Positions 1 to 7,055 of a stretch of DNA of 15,489 nt are shown here, one piece after another. Source of the DNA: JADFUZ01 sp034430415 (GTDB taxonomy: Bacteria > Chloroflexota > Dehalococcoidia > GIF9 > AB-539-J10); contig DAOUEN010000067.1 of assembly GCA_034430415.1 (NCBI GenBank), positions 1-15,489 on the forward strand, given 5' to 3'. Within the stretch, counting starts at the first letter, position 1. The number at the start of each line of letters is the position of its first letter. Under the pieces are notes generated by a model. It was given only the letters and a program-made list of their open reading frames with translations. It was not told the origin of the DNA and did no database searches. The position numbers and the translations under genes are program-made.

Positions 1-672
1 CCTGGTCTCCGGGGTCAGCGCGGCATGAATGGAGACGAAGTCGGACTCTCTGAGCAAACGTTTCCAGTCCACCATTTCCACCCCCAGTTGCGCCGGCAGC
101 TCCCGAGGCACATAAGGGTCGTAGGCGAGCACCTGCAACTGGAAGCCTTGGGCCTTGGGCACCACCGCCCTCCCCACCCTTCCGAAGCCCACCATGCCCA
201 GAGTCTGGCCGGCCAGGCGCGACAGCCCCGGCCAGATCCGGGTCTGTATCTCCACGCCGTCGGCCGATAGGCCCCATTGCCCTTGCTTGGCCGCCTGATT
301 CAGCTGGACTATCCTGCGGCTGCAGGCCAAGAGCAAGGCCATGGCGTGGTCAGATACCTCTTCAATGCAATAGTCGGGCACATTGGTCACCAGGATACCC
401 CGCTCCGTAGCCGCCTCGACGTCTATGCTATCATAGCCTATCTGAGTGTTGCTGATAAGGCGGCATCTATCCAGGTTCTCGATGACCTGGCGAGGTACCG
501 GCCGGATGCTGCCCACGGTAATGATGGCATCGGCGTCCCTGGCGAAGGAGATGAATTCGCCATCGCTTGCGCAGTGCCGCTCCACGAACTCAGCCCCCAG
601 GTCGCTGAACCTGCGGGGATACTTCTCTGACTCTCCACCTACCTCAAGAGGCAGTACTACCTTGAACCCCAT
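1..672 (-). CDS. D-isomer-specific 2-hydroxyacid dehydrogenase, CtBP-like (3' end beyond window)
   Basis: This is the first 224 residues of an NAD-dependent 2-hydroxyacid dehydrogenase; the C-terminal part, including the catalytic Arg/Glu/His residues expected further on, lies outside the window. The start is the ATG at 672, preceded by a GAAGGAAG ribosome binding site. Visible features are the N-terminal substrate lobe, a segment reading NVPDYCIEEVSDHAMALLL (about residues 98-116) that resembles the CtBP-like branch of the family, the Rossmann dinucleotide motif GFGRVG (162-167), the acidic residue after the second strand (YDPY, D185) and DFVSIHAALTPET near the edge. Family knowledge: these enzymes reversibly reduce 2-keto acids to D-2-hydroxy acids with NADH. 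The substrate cannot be read from the sequence; phosphoglycerate, glyoxylate and other keto acids are possible. It is transcribed divergently from the NYN-domain gene. Confidence 0.9.
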   Translation of the reverse strand, partial: MGFKVVLPLEVGGESEKYPRRFSDLGAEFVERHCASDGEFISFARDADAIITVGSIRPVPRQVIENLDRCRLISNTQIGYDSIDVEAATERGILVTNVPDYCIEEVSDHAMALLLACSRRIVQLNQAAKQGQWGLSADGVEIQTRIWPGLSRLAGQTLGMVGFGRVGRAVVPKAQGFQLQVLAYDPYVPRELPAQLGVEMVDWKRLLRESDFVSIHAALTPETR

Positions 673-823
673 GACATCTTCCTTCAGTTCGTAGTCGAAC
701 TATAGTACCCCGCGATGCCAAAGGCAATGGCTCAGACCCAACGCTGAGAGAGACCTGACCTGTTGGCTTGAAGTATTCCAGTACGTTTGTCCAAATATAG
801 TGAAATAGGCAGACTTCTCACTG

Positions 824-829
824 TATAAT
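824..829 (+). promoter_or_regulatory. Putative -10 box (TATAAT) for the NYN-domain gene, in the divergent intergenic region
   Basis: The 217-base gap 673-889 separates two divergent genes. A perfect TATAAT lies at 824-829, about 60 bases before the NYN-gene start, but I see no convincing TTGACA-like box 16-18 bases upstream. On the other strand a TACTAT lies at 702-707, 30 bases before the dehydrogenase start, with only a weak CCATTG at 725-730 as -35 partner. Nothing else recognisable lies in the gap. Confidence 0.4.
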
Positions 830-889
830 GAGTGACGGGAGAAATGCTAGCATTGCCAGAAGCAGTGGGCAAATCCCAAAGGAGGAGCC

Positions 890-1495
890 ATGGGAGATAG
901 AGTGGCTATCTTCATAGACGGGAGTAATCTGTATCATGCCCTGGAAGGCAATTTCAGACGCCATGACATCAACTTCGCCGAGTTCGCCAGCAAGCTTTGC
1001 GGCCAGAGGCAGCTATTTCGAACATACTACTACAACGTACTGCAGGACGCAGCCCGCTGGCCCGAGGGCTACCGGGAACAGCAGGAATTCCTCAACATCC
1101 TGCGTTTGACCCCGTATCTGGAGATGCGCCTGGGCGGCACCAAGCCAGCAGGGGGTACCCCGGTGGAGAAGGGCATAGATGTTATGCTGGCCACGGACCT
1201 GCTGTATTTCGCCTGGCACGATTTCTACGACGTGGCGGTAATAGTCAGTGGCGACGCTGATTTCGCCTACGCGCTCCAAGCGGTGAAGAACATGGGCAAA
1301 CATGTCGAAGTGGCCTACTTCGAGAGCGGTGTATCGAAGGATCTACTGGATGTGGCCGACGACCGGCATGTACTGAACCGCGCCTTCTTCGGAGATCTAT
1401 GGACAGGCAGACGTCGCGCCAGACGGAGAAGGCCAAGCGCCGATATCAGGGGAGCCGCCACTGTACCCAATGCCATCGGCGAAAGGAAGGCCTGA
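890..1495 (+). CDS. NYN-domain protein (LabA/DUF88-like), putative ribonuclease
   Basis: This 201-residue protein has a PIN-like NYN fold. The family signature is clear: an N-terminal strand ending in IFIDGSNLYHAL (D10, N13), a central KGIDVMLATDLL segment (K94, D97, D102) and VIVSGDADFAYAL (D122, D124). These acidic residues would form the metal-binding nuclease site, so an RNase role is inferred from the family; LabA-type proteins are also linked to regulation. The NYN core ends near residue 170 and is followed by a strongly basic tail (RRRARRRR at 174-181) that could bind nucleic acid. The start is set by AAAGGAGGAG at 878-886, just before ATG 890. The stop lies one base before the start of the downstream lipoprotein gene, so the two are probably co-transcribed. 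The RNA target is unknown. Confidence 0.87.
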   Translation: MGDRVAIFIDGSNLYHALEGNFRRHDINFAEFASKLCGQRQLFRTYYYNVLQDAARWPEGYREQQEFLNILRLTPYLEMRLGGTKPAGGTPVEKGIDVMLATDLLYFAWHDFYDVAVIVSGDADFAYALQAVKNMGKHVEVAYFESGVSKDLLDVADDRHVLNRAFFGDLWTGRRRARRRRPSADIRGAATVPNAIGERKA

Positions 1496-1496
1496 C

Positions 1497-1919
1497 ATGA
1501 CGGGAATGACGATGTGGAGAGCAAGACCGCACGTTCCGGCGGCGTTGGTTGTGCTGGTGATGCTGGTGCTGGTTGTCTTGCCCGGGTGCAGCGAGCAGAC
1601 ATATACCCAGAGCATCCACATTGGCGTTGAGCAGGTGAACGTGGGAGGCTTCCTCACACGAGTCGAGTACTATCGGTCCGGCGAACTGGTGAATTCAGTG
1701 AACCTCATTGACGGAAACGGTGACGGTGTTATTGACGGCAAGTCGGGGCCGGCGCAGCCAGGGAACTGGCCCAAGGGATGGGAATGGTTTGATGACCTGT
1801 ACACCGATGTCACCGTGGGGCATTCCACCATAACCCTGACGGAAGACAAGGTAACCGTCCAGAATGGCACCACGTACGAGTTCATCACCGGAGAGTACGA
1901 GTGCGAAAGGGTTGGATGA
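1497..1919 (+). CDS. Small predicted lipoprotein with EF-hand-like calcium loop
   Basis: This 140-residue protein is not recognised as a named family. Residues 1-30 form a bacterial lipoprotein signal: basic residues near R8 and R10, a Val/Leu-rich core from about 15 to 28, then lipobox LPGC with C31 as the lipidated cysteine, so export and membrane anchoring are predicted. Residues 72-83 (DGNGDGVIDGKS) fit a calcium-binding EF-hand/dockerin-type loop with D72, N74, D76 and D80. The rest is rich in beta-prone and aromatic residues (WPKGWEWFDD at 91-100). I chose ATG 1497 because GAAAGGAAGG lies at 1481-1490, directly upstream; an in-frame ATG at 1470 would overlap the NYN gene by 26 bases and spoil the signal peptide start. 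Calcium binding is inferred from the loop pattern alone; the function is unknown. Confidence 0.75.
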   Translation: MTGMTMWRARPHVPAALVVLVMLVLVVLPGCSEQTYTQSIHIGVEQVNVGGFLTRVEYYRSGELVNSVNLIDGNGDGVIDGKSGPAQPGNWPKGWEWFDDLYTDVTVGHSTITLTEDKVTVQNGTTYEFITGEYECERVG

Positions 1920-1943
1920 ACCGGCCGTGTTCTGAGGCTGAGC

Positions 1944-2291
1944 ATGTCTGAGGAATGCCTCTTCTGCCGCATCGCTGCCGGCGAGATACCCAGCGACATC
2001 GTTTACCAGGATGAGGAGTTCCTGGCATTCAGGGACATCAACCCACTGGCGCCCACACACATTCTTGTCATACCCAGGAAGCACGTCTCCTCGCTGGCAC
2101 AGCTTGCCGACCAGCAACAGGAACTCATGGGGCGCCTGATTATTCTGGCCACAAGGCTTGCAGAGAAAGAAAGGATCGCGGAGAGGGGCTATCGGCTGGT
2201 GATAAACTGCGGCGCCGAAGGGGGACAGGTGATAGGCCATCTTCACCTCCACCTCCTCGGCGGCAGGAAGTTGTATGACCAGCTCGGCTAG
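1944..2291 (+). CDS. HIT-family (histidine triad) nucleotide hydrolase, Hint-like
   Basis: This 115-residue protein has the length and layout of bacterial Hint/HIT proteins. It opens with CLFCRI (C5, C8), a putative zinc-site pair, and carries FRDINPLAPTHILVIPRKH (29-47), typical of the family. The histidine triad HLHLHLL is intact at 99-105 (H99, H101, H103) and is followed by GGR. Family knowledge: these are purine nucleoside phosphoramidases or dinucleotide hydrolases that work through a covalent nucleotidyl-histidine intermediate. The physiological substrate is not deducible. A GAGG at 1934-1937 is a modest ribosome binding site for ATG 1944. It follows the lipoprotein gene by 24 bases, so it is probably in the same transcript; nothing shows a functional link. 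Confidence 0.94.
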   Translation: MSEECLFCRIAAGEIPSDIVYQDEEFLAFRDINPLAPTHILVIPRKHVSSLAQLADQQQELMGRLIILATRLAEKERIAERGYRLVINCGAEGGQVIGHLHLHLLGGRKLYDQLG

Positions 2292-2426
2292 ATTGCTCCC
2301 CCATCCCACCTCCACAGCCGATTGAGCCGGCGCCGGCGCCTGGCAACGGCAAACCGACGGTCGTCCGTCACAAGGACTACATACTCCCTCCTCAACATGC
2401 TATAGTCCTGTTTGAAGGAAGTGCCC

Positions 2427-2443
2427 CCTCCTTCATAAGGAGG
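2427..2443 (+). promoter_or_regulatory. Perfect hairpin sequestering the porG Shine-Dalgarno
   Basis: CCTCCTT (2427-2433), loop CAT (2434-2436) and AAGGAGG (2437-2443) form a perfect 7-bp stem with a three-base loop. The right arm is the full ribosome binding site of porG, six bases before ATG 2450, and the left arm has the anti-Shine-Dalgarno sequence. In the mRNA this would hide the ribosome binding site. A TATAGT at 2401-2406 could be a -10 box, giving a leader of about 37 bases, but no good -35 is visible. That the hairpin regulates translation is inference. Confidence 0.5.
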
Positions 2444-2449
2444 CAGCGA

Positions 2450-2998
2450 ATGAAGGAGATACGGTTGCACGGCAGAGGCGGCCAGGGAGTGGTCGTGGCG
2501 GCCCGGATACTGGCCAGCGCCTTTGTCAGAGAAGGGAAGTACGGCATGGCCTTTCCCAAGTTCGGTTTCGAAAGAAGAGGGGCACCCGTAGTAGCTTTCG
2601 GGCGCTTCGATGAGAAGCCGATCAGGGAGAAGACACAGGTATATGAGCCTGACTGTCTCATAGTGGCGGATCCCCGGCTCATTCGCTCCGTCGACATATT
2701 CGACGGCATAAGGCCCAACGGTACCCTCGTTCTGAACGCAGCTACACCGGTGAGCGACCGTTGGCACGAGAACCTGGTGGCCGTTATCACCGTCGATGCC
2801 ACGGACATAGGTCTTAAAGAGATCGGAACGCCAATCACCAACACCTGCATGCTCGGCGCTTTCGTTCGGGCCACCGGCTGGCTGGAACTCGACTCCCTAC
2901 TGTCCAGCCTGGGCGAATACTTCGACGGCCCCCTGCTGGATAAGAACAAGAGATGCGTGCAGAGAGGCTACGAGGAGAGCACAGCGCTAAGGTTGTAA
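2450..2998 (+). CDS. porG: 2-oxoacid:ferredoxin oxidoreductase, gamma subunit
   Basis: This 182-residue subunit is the first gene of a complete four-gene POR-type operon. It has the gamma-family N-terminal glycine-rich motif GRGGQGVVVAARILA (8-22), followed by FPKFGFERRGAPVVAFGRF (35-53), the usual continuation. Gamma subunits make up the domain that holds the heteromeric core together in the 2-oxoacid:ferredoxin oxidoreductases, which oxidatively decarboxylate a 2-keto acid to acyl-CoA and CO2 with ferredoxin as electron acceptor, or run in reverse. The start at ATG 2450 is supported by AAGGAGG six bases upstream. It is followed by porD after 10 bases. The gene order gamma-delta-alpha-beta matches pyruvate oxidoreductases such as that of Thermotoga maritima, which favours pyruvate, but substrate assignment from order alone is uncertain. 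Confidence 0.93.
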   Translation: MKEIRLHGRGGQGVVVAARILASAFVREGKYGMAFPKFGFERRGAPVVAFGRFDEKPIREKTQVYEPDCLIVADPRLIRSVDIFDGIRPNGTLVLNAATPVSDRWHENLVAVITVDATDIGLKEIGTPITNTCMLGAFVRATGWLELDSLLSSLGEYFDGPLLDKNKRCVQRGYEESTALRL

Positions 2999-3008
2999 AG
3001 GAGCCAGC

Positions 3009-3272
3009 ATGAAATTCCGCAGCGAATATGATGCCCCCTGGTCAAGTTCAGCAGAGTTGCACGTCCTCAACACAGGTGAGTGGAGATACCAGCGACCGGT
3101 AATCGACGGGAGCAAATGCATCAAGTGCGCCGCCTGTTGCCTCTTCTGCCCTACAGGTTGTATGAAGGAAATCAGTGATCAGTTCGCCGCAGACCTGGAC
3201 TTCTGCAAAGGGTGTGGCATCTGCGCCAGAATATGCCCCGTGGGGGCCATCGCCATGGAGAGGGAGGCATAA
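3009..3272 (+). CDS. porD: 2-oxoacid:ferredoxin oxidoreductase, delta (ferredoxin-like) subunit
   Basis: This 87-residue subunit carries two ferredoxin-type [4Fe-4S] motifs: C37-C40-C43-C47 (CIKCAACCLFCP, with an extra C44) and C66-C69-C72-C76 (CKGCGICARICP). An N-terminal stretch of about 30 residues (TGEWRYQRPVID at 22-33) is typical of the PorD family. It relays electrons from the cluster in the beta subunit to free ferredoxin. AAGGAG at 2998-3003 precedes ATG 3009. The TAA stop ends one base before the porA ATG, consistent with translational coupling. The two motifs are complete, so two clusters are predicted. Confidence 0.94.
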   Translation: MKFRSEYDAPWSSSAELHVLNTGEWRYQRPVIDGSKCIKCAACCLFCPTGCMKEISDQFAADLDFCKGCGICARICPVGAIAMEREA

Positions 3273-3273
3273 G

Positions 3274-4467
3274 ATGGATACCGGGTCGGAGCGTCAGCAC
3301 GAGCGCAGGATCCTGACCGGAAACGCCGCTGCGGCATACGCTGTCCGGTTGTGCAAGCCGGATGTCATCTGTGCCTATCCCATCACCCCTCAAACGGAGC
3401 TGATTGAAACCCTTTACCGCTTTCAGGCCGACGGCTCATTGGGTGCCGAGATGGTTGAGGTCGAGGGTGAGCATTCGGCTATGAGCGTTCTGATCGGCGC
3501 CACTTCGGTCGGAGGTCGTGCGTTCAGTGCCACTTCCGCTCAGGGGTTGTTCTTCATGTTTGAGCCCTACATCTTCGCCGCGCTGCAGAGGCTTCCCATC
3601 GTCATGGTGAACGTCAACCGGGAGGCCATGAGCCCCACCACCGTCGCCAGTTCGGAACAGGACATCATGCTGGTCAAGGACACCGGATGGATCCAACTCC
3701 ACGCGGAATCCTGCCAGGAAATCCTGGACACCATAATCGTGGCCTACAGGTTGGCTGAAGACCCTCAGGTGATGGTTCCAGTCACCGTATCCTACGACGG
3801 CTACTACCTCTCCTATTTCTCAGAGGCGGTCGATATTCCCCCGCAGAAAGCGGTGGATGAGTTCCTGCCGCGTCGGGAGATGAGTCCCAAGCTGGACCCC
3901 CAAACACGGATGACCATCGCGCCCTTCGGAGATCCCCTGGTGCCGGAATACCGTTACAAGCACCTAGCTGCTCTGCAGCGTTCCAAGGAGAAGCTGGAGC
4001 AAATAGACGCCGAATTCCAGCAGGCCTTCGGCAGGGGCTACGGCGGCCAGATTGAAGAATACCGGTGCGGCGACGCCGACATAGTCCTAGTGACCATGGG
4101 AAGCTGCACCGGCACAGCCCGGGTCATGATCGACCGAAAACGGGACGAGGGCCTGAAGGTGGGACTGGTCAAGACCAGGATGTTCCGTCCATTTCCAAGG
4201 GAGAAGCTACTCGGCGCGCTCCAGGCCAAGAAGGCCATAGGCGTAATAGACAGAAATGTTTGTTTTGGCTGGAACTGCGGCCACCTGATGGTGGAACTGA
4301 AGGCTGCCCTGAACGGGATGGAGCCTCAGCCACTGTTGCTGAACTTCATCGGTGGGCTGGCTGGCGCCGACATAACGCTACAGCATATCGGAGGAATCAT
4401 AGACACTGTTCACTCAGCAGCTCAAGGAAGGCAGTATGAAGAGGTGACTTTCCTGGACCTGGAGTGA
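3274..4467 (+). CDS. porA: 2-oxoacid:ferredoxin oxidoreductase, alpha subunit (pyruvate/2-oxoacid binding)
   Basis: This 397-residue alpha subunit is of normal length. It contains CAYPITPQTELIETL (33-47), the substrate-binding loop with the Thr (T38) that contacts the keto acid carboxylate in pyruvate oxidoreductases; MVEVEGEHSAM (60-70), with the Glu expected near the thiamine ring; ATSAQGL (86-92); and LPIVMVNVNRE (107-117). The C-terminal third has the GSCTGTARVMID and KVGLVKTRMFRPFP segments of the transketolase C-terminal-like domain. ATG 3274 is preferred: AGGGAGG at 3261-3267 lies before it and the family N-terminus (RRILTGNAAAAYAV) follows. An in-frame ATG at 3175 would run inside porD. 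The alpha/beta pair forms the catalytic core. The substrate is probably pyruvate, but 2-oxoglutarate or branched or aromatic keto acids cannot be excluded. Confidence 0.94.
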   Translation: MDTGSERQHERRILTGNAAAAYAVRLCKPDVICAYPITPQTELIETLYRFQADGSLGAEMVEVEGEHSAMSVLIGATSVGGRAFSATSAQGLFFMFEPYIFAALQRLPIVMVNVNREAMSPTTVASSEQDIMLVKDTGWIQLHAESCQEILDTIIVAYRLAEDPQVMVPVTVSYDGYYLSYFSEAVDIPPQKAVDEFLPRREMSPKLDPQTRMTIAPFGDPLVPEYRYKHLAALQRSKEKLEQIDAEFQQAFGRGYGGQIEEYRCGDADIVLVTMGSCTGTARVMIDRKRDEGLKVGLVKTRMFRPFPREKLLGALQAKKAIGVIDRNVCFGWNCGHLMVELKAALNGMEPQPLLLNFIGGLAGADITLQHIGGIIDTVHSAAQGRQYEEVTFLDLE

Positions 4468-4482
4468 GGCAGGAGGAACACG

Positions 4483-5400
4483 ATGCACAACTTGGTCAAA
4501 GAAGTCCCGGCCCTGAAAGATCTCGGGAAAGAAGACCCCCTGTCTCCAGGGACAAGCGCCTGCATAGGCTGTCTGGTCGAGCTGTCATTGAGGTTCACCC
4601 TGAGAGTTCTGGGAAAGGATGTTCTGCTCTTTACTGCGCCCGGCTGTGCAGTGACATTCACGCTTGGATTGGGAAGCCATTCTCAGGTCAGACTGGCTCA
4701 GTTCCCTGCCCTACTGACCAATGTGGCCTCACTTATGACCGGAGCGAAAAGGTACTACCAGCACGCAGGAAAGAGTACCAAGACCGTGGCCTTTGTCGGT
4801 GACGGCGCCACCGTGGATATAGGCTTTCAGCCGCTCTCGGGAGCTGCTGAACGGCAGGAGAACTTGGTCTACATCTGCTACGACAACGAGGGCTACATGA
4901 ACACCGGCGTCCAGAGAAGTAGCAGTACGCCTCTGCTGGCCCGCACGACTACCTCTCCTGTGGGCAGCAGGCGACATGGGAAGGAGCAGAACAGCAAGTA
5001 CATGCCCCTGTTGATGCTCCTCCACGATGTTCCTTACGTCGCGACGGCGACAATCGCCTATCCCCGCGACTATGCCAAGAAGCTCATCAAGGCGATGAAC
5101 GTTACAAAAGGGCTGTCGTACATACACCTGTTCACGCCCTGCGTGACCGGCTGGGGGATCCCTGTGGATGGAGGCCTCGATGTGTGCAATGCGGCTGTGG
5201 AAACGAACTACTTTCCCCTCTGGGAAGCCGAAAAGGGAAAGGTGCGCTTCACGCAAGAGATCACCGACCCCAGGCCCATCCATGAGTATACCGAGCTGTC
5301 ACGCAAGTACGCCCACCTTACAACCCAGGACCTGGAACAGATTCAGGAAAAGGTGAATGCCAGATACGCCATGATCAGGACTCTGGCGGGGAAAGGATAG
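4483..5400 (+). CDS. porB: 2-oxoacid:ferredoxin oxidoreductase, beta subunit (TPP and [4Fe-4S])
   Basis: This 305-residue catalytic subunit binds thiamine pyrophosphate and the proximal cluster. All four expected cluster cysteines are visible: C27 and C30 in ACIGC, C55 in APGCAV and C220 in FTPCVTGW. The TPP/Mg motif is GDGATVDIG (106-114) followed by CYDNEGYMNTG (132-142), with D107 and N135 as likely metal ligands. It acts with porA to decarboxylate the keto acid and passes electrons to porD. AGGAGG just upstream supports ATG 4483, 15 bases after porA. The gene ends the operon; ispH converges on it 44 bases downstream and I see no strong terminator between them. Confidence 0.94.
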   Translation: MHNLVKEVPALKDLGKEDPLSPGTSACIGCLVELSLRFTLRVLGKDVLLFTAPGCAVTFTLGLGSHSQVRLAQFPALLTNVASLMTGAKRYYQHAGKSTKTVAFVGDGATVDIGFQPLSGAAERQENLVYICYDNEGYMNTGVQRSSSTPLLARTTTSPVGSRRHGKEQNSKYMPLLMLLHDVPYVATATIAYPRDYAKKLIKAMNVTKGLSYIHLFTPCVTGWGIPVDGGLDVCNAAVETNYFPLWEAEKGKVRFTQEITDPRPIHEYTELSRKYAHLTTQDLEQIQEKVNARYAMIRTLAGKG

Positions 5401-5444
5401 AGCTGGGAAGCCGGACGACCAAAGGGGCCGGATGGGGAACCTGG

Positions 5445-6398
5445 TTACAGTGATTCCAGTTTGCTCACTAGCTCTGCTACCACCTCATCGGGCGTGGACG
5501 CTCCGGCAGTGACCCCCACATGGCGTTTCCCTGCAAGCCAGCAGCTCTCCACTTCGCCTGCCCCTTCCACAAGATGGGTTTCCACTACAGGAGAACAAAG
5601 CTCAGCCAGGCGCTTGGTGTTGGCGCTGTTACGTCCTCCTATCACTATCATGAGCTGGCTTCTCGTGGCCAGTTCCAGGGCCGCTTCCTGCCGTCTTCGC
5701 GTCGTCTGGCAGAGAGTATTGACGATGCGCAGTTCATCAAGATCGCCGTCCTCACCCCTCTCTCCCCCACTCCTCTCGTCTGCGGCAACCCCGGCGGCGG
5801 TCACAGAGGGAACGGCACACATAAGCTTGCCGACAAACTCAACGAAAGCAGGCCAAGTCTGTGTCGTCTGGGATATGATGCCCACGCGATACCCCGGGTG
5901 CTTCTTCTCTCCCGCCCTGCCTGAGGCCAAGCCTTCTCCTCCCAATAGCAGCAAGGATATGTCAATCTGGGCCGCATCAAGGGCCGCCACAGCCCTGCCC
6001 CCGGCCCAACCCATCAGCCCTTTGACTTCGGAGTGTTCCGCCTCTCCGAAAACGATGACATAGTAGCCAGCCTCAGCCAGCTCCCTGGCGGTGTTCTGCG
6101 CCCTGCGGACTATGGGGCACGTAGTGTCGATGACATGAACACTCCTGGCCTCGACGTCAGCCAGCACAGCCGGGGCTACGCCGTGTGCGGAAATAGCCAG
6201 TATCCCACCCGTGGCCTTATCCATCTCATCTACTGGCGTGACCCCCACTTCGGCCAGCTGCTGCACCAGCCGCTGGTTGTGCGCCACCGGGCCAAGCGTC
6301 TCCACCCTCCCGTACTGGATGGCGGCCTTTTTCAGCATCTTGACCGCTCTCCTCACCCCGAAGCACAAGCCCAGTTCCCTGGCCTTCTCAATCTCCAT
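5445..6398 (-). CDS. ispH: 4-hydroxy-3-methylbut-2-enyl diphosphate reductase
   Basis: This 317-residue [4Fe-4S] enzyme makes IPP and DMAPP from HMBPP in the last step of the MEP isoprenoid pathway. The three cluster cysteines are present: C12 (GLCFGV), C94 (TTCPIV) and C230 (NTLCQTT). Substrate and proton-relay residues are also in place: H40 (GPVAHN), H72 (SAHGV), H122 and E124 (EHSEVKG), the Thr pair 178-179 (SQTTQT), NSAN (257-260) and TAGASTP (297-303). Compared with the compact E. coli enzyme there is extra sequence around 155-170 and 195-222, the latter Gly/Glu/Asp-rich, just before the third cysteine. ATG 6398 overlaps the end of plsC by 11 bases and has GGGGAG just before it, so it is translated as the third gene of a cmk-plsC-ispH transcript. 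Confidence 0.96.
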   Translation of the reverse strand: MEIEKARELGLCFGVRRAVKMLKKAAIQYGRVETLGPVAHNQRLVQQLAEVGVTPVDEMDKATGGILAISAHGVAPAVLADVEARSVHVIDTTCPIVRRAQNTARELAEAGYYVIVFGEAEHSEVKGLMGWAGGRAVAALDAAQIDISLLLLGGEGLASGRAGEKKHPGYRVGIISQTTQTWPAFVEFVGKLMCAVPSVTAAGVAADERSGGERGEDGDLDELRIVNTLCQTTRRRQEAALELATRSQLMIVIGGRNSANTKRLAELCSPVVETHLVEGAGEVESCWLAGKRHVGVTAGASTPDEVVAELVSKLESL

Positions 6399-7029
6399 AT
6401 GCTCCCCGGTACTCCTCAGGCAGCAAGGCGGCGATTCTTCTCATCAGCACGTCGGTCAGCGCTCTACTCTGCGACCGGCTCAGCCTGCCGTCGACGGCCG
6501 GGAGTGCAAAAGATTGGCCAATGGTGATGACTATGAGAGGCCGCCTCCATAGCCATCTTATCCCGGTGAGCTTCTCTGTGCCTGTGATGGCCACAGGCAG
6601 GACAGGGGCGCTCATTTGTGAGGCAAGCACGGCGGCTCCAGGCTTGCCTGGCAGCAGCTTGCCGTCGCGGTTCCTCTTGCCCTCAGGGAACATACCCAGG
6701 GCCAGTCCTTGGCTCAATATGTTCCTGGCCTGTGCCAATGCCTCCCGCTTGTCCCTGATTGTCCCTCGGCGCGGTATTGAGAAGGCTTGCGCCCACCGTA
6801 GAAGAGGACCGACAAAGGGATAGCGGAAAAGCTCCTGCTTCGCCATGTACGTAATCCACCGGGGAAAGGTGCATCCCAGCAGCACAGGGTCAACCAAGTG
6901 AACATGATTGGCGACCACGATAAGCGGACCAACCGGGGGCACATTCTCCCGCCCCCGAATTTCCCAGGAGAGCAAGATCCCGTGGAGGAATCTGAGAATA
7001 GCTAAGACGACCTTTTGGGACCGGGTCAT
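6388..7029 (-). CDS. plsC: 1-acylglycerol-3-phosphate O-acyltransferase (PlsC family)
   Basis: This 213-residue membrane-associated acyltransferase makes phosphatidate by acylating lysophosphatidate. The catalytic block NHVHLVD (NHx4D, H42 and D47) and the substrate-binding block FPEGKRN (114-120) are both intact, with AFSIPRRGT (82-90) and PVLPVAITGTEKL further along. An N-terminal hydrophobic stretch (VVLAILRFLHGILL) may anchor it to the membrane. It lies 26 bases after cmk and overlaps ispH by 11 bases. The ATG at 7029 has no clear Shine-Dalgarno, so translation may depend on coupling from cmk. The cmk-plsC-ispH neighbourhood recurs in other bacteria, especially anaerobic Gram-positives, which supports the assignment. 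Acyl-donor preference is not visible. Confidence 0.93.
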   Translation of the reverse strand: MTRSQKVVLAILRFLHGILLSWEIRGRENVPPVGPLIVVANHVHLVDPVLLGCTFPRWITYMAKQELFRYPFVGPLLRWAQAFSIPRRGTIRDKREALAQARNILSQGLALGMFPEGKRNRDGKLLPGKPGAAVLASQMSAPVLPVAITGTEKLTGIRWLWRRPLIVITIGQSFALPAVDGRLSRSQSRALTDVLMRRIAALLPEEYRGAYGD

Positions 7030-7055
7030 CGATTCATCAGCCCGGAGGAGTCATT

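Noticed and set aside
1470..1496. Earlier in-frame ATG for the lipoprotein gene
   Set aside because: It overlaps the NYN coding region by 26 bases and puts polar residues before the signal peptide; ATG 1497 has a well-placed GAAAGGAAGG.
2329..2340. Palindromic repeat GGCGCCGGCGCC between the HIT gene and porG
   Set aside because: It is short, is not followed by a T-run and has no second copy noticed in the window; it may be chance in GC-rich DNA.
2356..2369. Small hairpin GACGG-TCGT-CCGTC after the HIT gene as a terminator
   Set aside because: Only five pairs and no T-run, so a terminator call is not supported.
3175..3273. Longer N-terminus for porA beginning at ATG 3175
   Set aside because: It lies inside porD and adds 33 residues with no family similarity; ATG 3274 has its own ribosome binding site and matches the family start.
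5411..5433. Repeated GCCGGA between porB and ispH, considered as a terminator or binding site
   Set aside because: The copies are direct rather than inverted, six bases long, and leave no convincing stem with a T-run.
5461..7029. Plus-strand open frames antisense to ispH and plsC
   Set aside because: They have no recognisable domains and lie opposite well-supported conserved genes, so they are shadows of GC-rich coding DNA.
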